This document shows positions 1-3,927 of a stretch of 5,146 nt of DNA, one piece after another; position 1 is the stretch's first letter; each line of letters begins with the position of its first letter. The stretch covers positions 1 through 5,146 of the forward strand of contig DATBFY010000288.1 in assembly GCA_036558265.1 (NCBI GenBank). The letters run 5' to 3'. The notes below the pieces were generated by a model that had not been told where the DNA came from, ran no database searches, and saw only the letters and a program-made list of their open reading frames with translations. Origin of the DNA: RYN-433 sp036558265 (GTDB lineage Bacteria > Planctomycetota > Phycisphaerae > Tepidisphaerales > Tepidisphaeraceae). The position numbers and the translations under genes were made by a program.

Positions 1-388
1 CTTTGATCAGGGTGAGTGGTTTCGATTGATTGGGCAGCTTGACGGTGGCGTGGTCGCCGTTGACGGTGACCTGGGCGGAATCGAGCTGGGCGATCGCCTC
101 GCGCATGGGCAGGCCCTTGGAGAGGCTGTCGCCGGTGGCGGCGAACTTCGCCTTGGCGGCGTCGCCCAGGGCCTTGGCGGCGGTGAGCTGGGCGGCGACA
201 GCGTCGGCGAGCTGCTGCTCGGCGTCGCTGGACGTGTGGAAGCTGGCGCGCACGGCGGCGGCGTCGCCGGCTTCCATGGCCTGGTAGAAGCTCGTGAGGG
301 CGGTCTTCGGATCATTCCCATCGGCGAGCAGCGGGGTGGCGATGCAGAGGGTGGCAAGGCAGGCGACGAAGGGGAGGCGGTACGGCAT
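1..388 (-). CDS. Small exported Ala-rich protein, possibly NTF2-like (partial, C-terminus outside window)
   Basis: The frame opens with ATG at 388 and runs off the left edge without a stop, giving 129 residues. Residues 1-22 look like a Sec signal peptide: MPYR, then a hydrophobic stretch (FVACLATLCIATPLLA), with a likely cut after LLA before DGNDPK. The mature start, TALTSFYQAMEAGDAAAVRA, is the helix pattern seen at the head of many SnoaL/NTF2-like or DUF4878-type proteins. An Ala/Lys-rich helical stretch follows (about 55-85), then a section resembling beta strands (SAQVTVNGDHATVKL). Codons end mostly in C or G. No Shine-Dalgarno precedes the ATG, but a promoter-like pair lies just upstream. 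It sits 51 bases after the methyltransferase on the same strand. The family assignment is a weak inference; a secreted or periplasmic location is better supported. An overlapping 138-codon frame with Pro/Ser-rich composition (7-423) is a shadow. Confidence 0.72.
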   Translation of the reverse strand, partial: MPYRLPFVACLATLCIATPLLADGNDPKTALTSFYQAMEAGDAAAVRASFHTSSDAEQQLADAVAAQLTAAKALGDAAKAKFAATGDSLSKGLPMREAIAQLDSAQVTVNGDHATVKLPNQSKPLTLIK

Positions 389-395
389 GGGAATG

Positions 396-425
396 AATCT
401 ATCGCGCGCGGCGGGGGGATCACAA
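396..425 (-). promoter_or_regulatory. Candidate sigma70-like promoter for the exported protein gene
   Basis: On the minus strand, TTGTGA (420-425, 4 of 6 matches to TTGACA) is followed after 18 bases by TAGATT (396-401, 4 of 6 to TATAAT). The predicted transcription start falls at about 389, directly before the ATG at 388, so the message would be leaderless or nearly so. This fits the missing ribosome binding site. The call rests on consensus matching only. Confidence 0.33.
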
Positions 426-436
426 CTGGCTCACGT

Positions 437-453
437 CGATCAGGGCTTGATCG
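437..453 (-). terminator. Small hairpin across the methyltransferase stop codon
   Basis: CGATCA (437-442) and TGATCG (448-453) form a perfect 6-base-pair stem around a 5-base loop. The stem contains the methyltransferase stop codon (440-442). No T-tract follows on the minus strand, so it is not a standard intrinsic terminator. It may be a weak factor-dependent end, an mRNA 3' structure, or chance. Confidence 0.2.
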
Positions 454-1315
454 CCTCGACGGTCATCAGGTTGCCCAGGGGGTAGCGGGTGAAGGGGAAC
501 TCACCGGGCTTCATCCGGCCGGCGGCGGCAGAGATGCGGAGCCCGGCGGCGAGGGTTCCGTTGCGCAGCTTACGGATGATGCGGCGCGCGGGGGTGCGGT
601 CGAAGGCGGGGTCGAGGTGGGCCACGGAGAACCCGGCGGCTTCCATCGCCCGCATCATCCCGCCGCGGGAGAAGACGAAGAGGTGCTGCGGCGGGTCGTA
701 CCACTGGGCGACGCCGGGGAGGAGACGGTCGAGCCAGTCGTCGCCGATGCCGGTGTCGCAGAGGAGCCGGCCGCCGGGTTTGAGGATGTCGAAGATGTCG
801 CGGAGCATGCCGACGGGGTCAGCCAGGTGCTCGATGGTGGCCCAGAACGTGGCGACGTCGAACGTGCCGAGGGTCGGTTTGAGGTCGTGGAGCGAGCCGT
901 GGAGGGCGTTGACCTTGAGCTGTTCTTTCGCGAAGTTGACGCCGGTTTCGGAGAGGTCGACGCCAATCGCGTCGATGCCGGCGTCGGCGCAGGCCTTGAC
1001 GAAGAAGCCCTTGCCGCAGCCGACGTCGATGAGGCGGCCGCTGGCGCCTGCGCGGCCCATCGCGCGTTGGGCGAGGGCGACCTTGGCGGGGAAGTCTTCG
1101 CGCATGCGGTCTTCGATCTCGTCGTACCAGCCGCCCTGGTTGGCGGAGCGGTGGAAGTCGTCGTAGAAGCGCTTGAGGGCGGCGTCGTCGGGCATGGGGT
1201 GAACGAAGGCCGCGCGGCAGGCGCTGCAGCGGTACATGCGGTACCCGCCGGCCATGAAGCAGGGGGTGGAGGAGGCGTGGCAGAGGGGGCAGGTGATCGG
1301 GGTGGTTTCGGGCAT
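440..1315 (-). CDS. Zinc-ribbon class I SAM-dependent methyltransferase (Methyltransf_23-like)
   Basis: The protein has 291 residues. A small zinc ribbon leads, with C9/C12 and C30/C33 as two CxxC pairs. A Rossmann methyltransferase domain follows: motif I LIDVGCGKGFF (95-105) binds SAM, D120 in GVDLSE is the expected ribose-binding acid, IEHLADP (161-167) is the post-motif typical of this group, and LKPGG (178-182) closes the core. The C-terminal part has FSRGGMMRAMEAAGF, the usual helix after the core. Related proteins act on sugars, lipids and secondary metabolites and are common in O-antigen and exopolysaccharide clusters, so a glycan or nucleotide-sugar substrate is inferred from the neighbours, not shown. 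It is probably cytoplasmic, with no signal peptide or membrane segment. The ATG at 1315 lies just ahead of the first CxxC and lacks a Shine-Dalgarno sequence. It is transcribed divergently from the acetyltransferase and may be cotranscribed with the exported protein 51 bases downstream. Confidence 0.9.
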   Translation of the reverse strand: MPETTPITCPLCHASSTPCFMAGGYRMYRCSACRAAFVHPMPDDAALKRFYDDFHRSANQGGWYDEIEDRMREDFPAKVALAQRAMGRAGASGRLIDVGCGKGFFVKACADAGIDAIGVDLSETGVNFAKEQLKVNALHGSLHDLKPTLGTFDVATFWATIEHLADPVGMLRDIFDILKPGGRLLCDTGIGDDWLDRLLPGVAQWYDPPQHLFVFSRGGMMRAMEAAGFSVAHLDPAFDRTPARRIIRKLRNGTLAAGLRISAAAGRMKPGEFPFTRYPLGNLMTVEAIKP

Positions 1316-1335
1316 GTGTGGTGGTCGGGCGCGCG

Positions 1336-1364
1336 ATGGTAATGGTGGCCGCCGGGGATGTCGA
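1336..1364 (-). promoter_or_regulatory. Candidate promoter of the methyltransferase gene
   Basis: On the minus strand TCGACA (1359-1364, 5 of 6 matches to TTGACA) is followed after 17 bases by TACCAT (1336-1341, 4 of 6). The expected start is near 1329, leaving a leader of about 14 bases before the ATG at 1315. Hexamer quality and spacing are good for such GC-rich DNA, but this is consensus matching only. Confidence 0.38.
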
Positions 1365-1381
1365 GGAACTCGCGGGGCGCG

Positions 1382-1410
1382 TTGACATCATTCGCGGGTC
1401 GCCGGATGGT
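1382..1410 (+). promoter_or_regulatory. Candidate promoter of the acetyltransferase gene
   Basis: A perfect TTGACA (1382-1387) is followed after 17 bases by GATGGT (1405-1410), which keeps the A at position 2 and final T of a -10 box but only 3 of 6 bases overall. Transcription would begin around 1417, about 4 bases before the ATG at 1421. If real, it lies inside the longer reading frame from 1358 and argues for the 1421 start. It faces away from the methyltransferase promoter, making 1316-1420 a divergent control region. Confidence 0.35.
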
Positions 1411-1420
1411 ACGGCGCATC

Positions 1421-2020
1421 ATGGAGCAGCACGCGGCGGGTTCTTCCGAGCCGTTTCAGCACCTGGAGAAGACGACGGGGTATCCGTATACGAAGGGGGA
1501 GTACGTCCGGCGGTTCCTGTGGCGGTTCGTGCAGTTGACGGTGTTCCGTTGGAGTCCGCCGCGGGCATTCCGGTGGCGGAAGTGGTTGTTGCGATGCTTC
1601 GGAGCGAAGGTTGAGGGGCGGGTGTTCGTGCGGCCGACGACGAACATCACGCACCCGTGGCTCCTGGAGATGTCGGACTGGTCGGTCCTGTCGGACGGCG
1701 TGACGGTATACAACCTGGGGCCGGTGCGGATCGGGCGGCACTCGGTGGTCAGTCAGAACACCTACCTCTGCGCCGGGACGCACGATTACACCCGCGACGA
1801 TCTGCCGCTGCTGCGGCCGCCGATCACGATCGGGAACGGCGTGTGGGTGGCGGCACAGGCTTTCATCGGCCCGGGCGTGTCGATCGGGGACAACAGCGTG
1901 ATCGGGGCGTGCGCGGTGGTGGTGAAAGACGTGCCGGCGGGGGTGGTGGCGGCGGGGAATCCGGCGCGAGTGATCAAGGCGCGGGAGATGCGCCGCGGCG
2001 AGGCGGAGTCACTTCAGTGA
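1421..2020 (+). CDS. WcaF-like hexapeptide-repeat O-acetyltransferase
   Basis: From ATG 1421 the protein has 199 residues. It belongs to the left-handed beta-helix acyltransferases that move acetyl from acetyl-CoA to sugar hydroxyls, closest to the type annotated as putative colanic acid acetyltransferase WcaF. A basic, Trp/Arg-rich N-terminal helix region (about 28-60, with RRFLWRFVQLTVF) comes first, as in WcaF. Hexapeptide coils follow: VRIGRHSVVSQNTYL, then CAGTHDY with the probable catalytic H121, then ITIGNGVWV, FIGPGVSIGDNSVIGA and VVVKDVPAGVVAAGNPARVI. The final GNPAR element is the family's usual C-terminal signature. The frame is open from ATG 1358, with another ATG at 1406, but the extra 21 residues do not resemble family members and would span the candidate promoter. 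It is the only plus-strand gene here and overlaps the GT2 gene tail to tail by 12 bases. It probably acetylates the glycan made by the adjacent transferases. Confidence 0.92.
   Translation: MEQHAAGSSEPFQHLEKTTGYPYTKGEYVRRFLWRFVQLTVFRWSPPRAFRWRKWLLRCFGAKVEGRVFVRPTTNITHPWLLEMSDWSVLSDGVTVYNLGPVRIGRHSVVSQNTYLCAGTHDYTRDDLPLLRPPITIGNGVWVAAQAFIGPGVSIGDNSVIGACAVVVKDVPAGVVAAGNPARVIKAREMRRGEAESLQ
2009..2020. repeat. 12-base inverted repeat formed by overlapping convergent stop codons
   Basis: TCACTTCAGTGA has 5-base arms (TCACT and AGTGA) around TC. Its left end is the stop codon of the minus-strand GT2 gene (2009-2011) and its right end the stop of the plus-strand acetyltransferase (2018-2020). The stem is too short and lacks a T-tract for a standard bidirectional terminator. 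Confidence 0.6.
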
Positions 2021-2866
2021 CCGGGACGACTCCTTGCGGCGCTGGAGTTTCTCTTTGTAGAGCAGGCCGATCATGTACTCGTAGCAGGCCATGAGGCGCG
2101 CCAGTTGCCAGCCGGGGAGGCCGTCCATGAAGCCGAAGCGGAAGAAGAACATGTACATGAAGCGCCAGAGGGGTCGGCCGGGGAGGCGGGGCCAGATGTT
2201 TCGGCGGATCCACTGTCGGGCGGCGAGCTGGTCCTTGAAGAGGGAGCCTGGCGAACCCATCGTGCTCTGGCCGAGGCGCCACTTGAGCCACTCGTCGCTT
2301 TCGAGGTCGGCGTAGCGGATGTGTTTTTCGAGGAAGCGGGAGAGGGACTCGCGGCGGATGTGAAGCATCTCGTGGTGGAGGTAGTCGGTCGCGCCGTTGC
2401 AGACCATATGTTCGTGGACGGTCCGCTCCTCATAGCGGGCGGTGCCGCGGCGGAAGAGGCGGAGGTTCCAGGAGGGGTAGAGGCCGCCGTGCCGCACGGG
2501 CTTGCCCATGAAGAGGACGACGCGGTTGACGTAATAGCCGTTGGCGCGCGGGGCCCTGGCGAGCTTCTGGCGGATTTCGTCGCGCAGCTCGGGGGTGATG
2601 CGCTCGTCGGCGTCGAGGATGAAGATCCAGTCGCCGGTGAAGGGGAGGTTGTCGATGCCCCAGTTTTTCTGGTCGGAGTAGTTGGTGAAGGGGCGTTCGA
2701 CGACGGCGGCGGCGCCGGCGTCGCGGGCGATCTGCTGGGTACCGTCGGTGCTGAGCGAGTCGAGGACGTAGACGTCGCCCAGCTCGCGGGCGTTGGCGAT
2801 GGTCTGGGCGATGTGGTCCGCCTCGTTGAGCGTCGGGATCATGATGTCCACGCGGGGCGCGCTCAT
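2009..2866 (-). CDS. GT2 glycosyltransferase, WaaE/KdtX-like (second of tandem pair)
   Basis: The protein has 285 residues and transfers a sugar from a nucleotide donor, probably in the cytoplasm at the membrane face. The GT-A fold starts at once with VDIMIPTLNEADHI (6-19), then VLDSLSTDGT (34-43), which is the nucleotide-binding region. DADE (85-88) is the metal-binding DxD equivalent. GKPVRHGGLYPSWNLRLFRRG (the G121 to G141 region) and the VHEH at 150-153 are acceptor-side motifs of this subfamily. The C-terminal hydrophobic/aromatic section (233-270) includes GFMDGLPGW and YEYMI, probably a membrane-associating region. The start at 2866 places the first beta strand right after the N-terminus. 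Its ATG overlaps the TGA of the preceding GT2 as ATGA, suggesting translational coupling. The frame is open upstream to 3379, but that part is Pro/Arg-rich shadow of the neighbouring gene. Donor and acceptor cannot be told from the sequence. Confidence 0.9.
   Translation of the reverse strand: MSAPRVDIMIPTLNEADHIAQTIANARELGDVYVLDSLSTDGTQQIARDAGAAAVVERPFTNYSDQKNWGIDNLPFTGDWIFILDADERITPELRDEIRQKLARAPRANGYYVNRVVLFMGKPVRHGGLYPSWNLRLFRRGTARYEERTVHEHMVCNGATDYLHHEMLHIRRESLSRFLEKHIRYADLESDEWLKWRLGQSTMGSPGSLFKDQLAARQWIRRNIWPRLPGRPLWRFMYMFFFRFGFMDGLPGWQLARLMACYEYMIGLLYKEKLQRRKESSRSLK
2863..2866 (-). promoter_or_regulatory. ATGA stop-start overlap between the two GT2 genes
   Basis: On the minus strand the bases ATGA contain the start of the downstream GT2 (ATG, 2866-2864) and the stop of the upstream GT2 (TGA, 2865-2863). 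There is no strong Shine-Dalgarno ahead of it, only a GGGGCGG stretch. Reinitiation by terminating ribosomes is the likely way the second protein is made, which would keep the two transferases at similar levels. Confidence 0.8.
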
Positions 2867-3768
2867 GCCGGCCGCCCCGCGAGCATCTTGGCCACTTTGC
2901 GGTCGGTGGCGCCGCGCCAGTTCGACTCGAATTCGGTCATCTTCAGCTCGATCCAGTACTCGTACATCGAGATCATCATGCAGTAATGGAAACCGGCGAG
3001 GCCGTCGAGAAAGCCGGCCTTGATCAAATATTGATGAAGGAAGCGGAAGAAGCCGCGGCCGATCAGGAAATAGCTGAAGTTTTTCATGGCGCGGCGGCGG
3101 ATCATGGGGTCGGCGGCGAAGAGCTTGCGCAGCCGGGGGCGTCCCTCGCGGCGGATGCGGACGCCCTCCATGGCCTCGCGCGTGCTGTAGTAGTTGTGCT
3201 TGGCGAACCAGCGCACGAGGCCGCTGTTGAAGCTGTAGTGGACGAAGTGGGATTTGAGCTCGCCGATCGTGCCGTCCACGATGGGGTGGACGTTGGTCTG
3301 GCGGACCTCGTAGGTGACCTTCCCGGGCCGCACGAGGCGGATGATCCAGACCGGGTAGCTGGAGGCGTGCTTGATCCACTTGCCCAGGTACATGTTGCGG
3401 TAGCGGACGCGGAAGGCGGCGTGCGTTTTCGCGGGGTCGTTGATCGCCTCGGTCAGCTCGCGGGCGAGGTCTTCGGGCACGCGCTCGTCGGCGTCGCAGA
3501 TGTAGACCCAGTCGTGGCGGTAATCGACCTCGTGCAGCGCGAAGTTTCGTTGTTTATATTCGGTGTCGAAGTGTCGCTGGTAGACGCGGACGTTGGGGAA
3601 GGAGCGGGCGATCTCGACGGTGCGATCGGTGGAGTGGGAGTCGAGGACGACGATGTCGTCGCTGAAGGCACCGAGCGCGCGGAGGCAATCGGCGATGTTG
3701 TGCTCCTCGTTGAGCGTGAGGACGACCGCGCTGGGCGGGGTGCGGGTGGGAGGGTTGGCGGAGGTCAT
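2863..3768 (-). CDS. GT2 glycosyltransferase, WaaE/KdtX-like (first of tandem pair)
   Basis: From ATG 3768 the protein has 301 residues with a GT-A fold. SAVVLTLNEEHNIADCL (13-29) is the first strand and helix, IVVLDSHSTDRT (39-50) the nucleotide-binding segment, and DADE (92-95) the metal site. YLGKWIKHASSYPVWIIRLV (127-146) and HFVHYSF (174-180) are typical of lipopolysaccharide-core beta-glucosyltransferase-like GT2 enzymes. RRRAMKNFSYF and an aromatic tail (240-276, with GFLDGLAGF and YEYWI) suggest membrane association. Layout and several motifs match the next gene, so the two look like paralogues from an old duplication. A GTG start at 3861 would add 31 residues with no family likeness, so 3768 is preferred; no Shine-Dalgarno precedes it. 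It follows the GH1-like gene by 159 bases and overlaps the next GT2 by 4. In related clusters such enzymes build the sugar chain on a lipid carrier; the exact sugar is unknown. Confidence 0.92.
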   Translation of the reverse strand: MTSANPPTRTPPSAVVLTLNEEHNIADCLRALGAFSDDIVVLDSHSTDRTVEIARSFPNVRVYQRHFDTEYKQRNFALHEVDYRHDWVYICDADERVPEDLARELTEAINDPAKTHAAFRVRYRNMYLGKWIKHASSYPVWIIRLVRPGKVTYEVRQTNVHPIVDGTIGELKSHFVHYSFNSGLVRWFAKHNYYSTREAMEGVRIRREGRPRLRKLFAADPMIRRRAMKNFSYFLIGRGFFRFLHQYLIKAGFLDGLAGFHYCMMISMYEYWIELKMTEFESNWRGATDRKVAKMLAGRPA

Positions 3769-3862
3769 CAGATTTTCGCACCGGGAAGGTATCCGCAGCT
3801 TCCAATGAAGAAAAGATCGGCAGAGGCCGGCAGGCCCTTGATCACGGGGGGCGTGAGCCACA

Positions 3863-3905
3863 GGTCCCCGGCGTCGGCACCGGTCGTTGGCGGGGGCCCC
3901 GACCG
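3863..3905 (-). terminator. Possible factor-dependent terminator or RNA structure in the 159-base gap
   Basis: The gap 3769-3927 follows the GH1-like stop. CGGTCG (3881-3886) can pair with CGACCG (3900-3905), a perfect 6-base-pair stem with a 13-base loop, 22 bases past the stop codon. Alternatively GGTCCCCG (3863-3870) can pair with CGGGGGCC (3891-3898) with one non-Watson-Crick position, and an odd palindrome CGGGGGCCCCG lies at 3891-3901. The pairings exclude each other. No T-run follows on the minus strand. The rest of the gap, including the 90 or so bases before the downstream GT2, shows no convincing promoter or open frame. Confidence 0.3.
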
Positions 3906-3927
3906 CTGGAGCGCGCGTTCGCCAGCG

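Noticed and set aside
7..423. 138-codon minus-strand frame rich in Pro, Ser and Arg
   Set aside because: It overlaps the signal-peptide-bearing frame starting at 388 in another phase and has the Pro/Ser/Arg bias typical of out-of-phase GC-rich DNA.
26..1342. 438-codon plus-strand open frame, Gly/Val/Glu-rich
   Set aside because: It is the reverse-complement shadow of the exported protein and the methyltransferase. Its composition is low-complexity and it shows no domain motif, while the minus strand has clear SAM-binding motifs.
1358..1420. 21-residue N-terminal extension of the acetyltransferase
   Set aside because: It does not resemble WcaF N-termini and would contain the TTGACA promoter candidate. 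It cannot be fully excluded.
655..1422. 255-codon minus-strand frame
   Set aside because: It is an out-of-phase shadow of the methyltransferase, made of Ser/Ala/Thr/Pro-rich sequence without motifs.
2105..2986. 293-codon plus-strand open frame
   Set aside because: It lies antisense to both GT2 genes, is Gly/Ala/Val/Glu-rich and matches no family; the GT2 motifs are unambiguous on the other strand.
2867..3379. 171-codon upstream extension of the second GT2
   Set aside because: This part runs out of phase through the first GT2, is Arg/Pro-rich and lies ahead of the natural GT-A start (VDIMIPTLNE). The ATGA overlap at 2863-2866 supports the shorter form.
3823..3837. Short GGC/GCAG direct repeats in the intergenic region
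   Set aside because: They are imperfect and only a few bases long, as expected by chance in GC-rich DNA; no array or insertion-sequence ends are present.
3769..3861. 31-residue N-terminal extension of the first GT2 from a GTG codon
   Set aside because: It has no similarity to the family, and the ATG at 3768 already sits shortly before the first beta strand.
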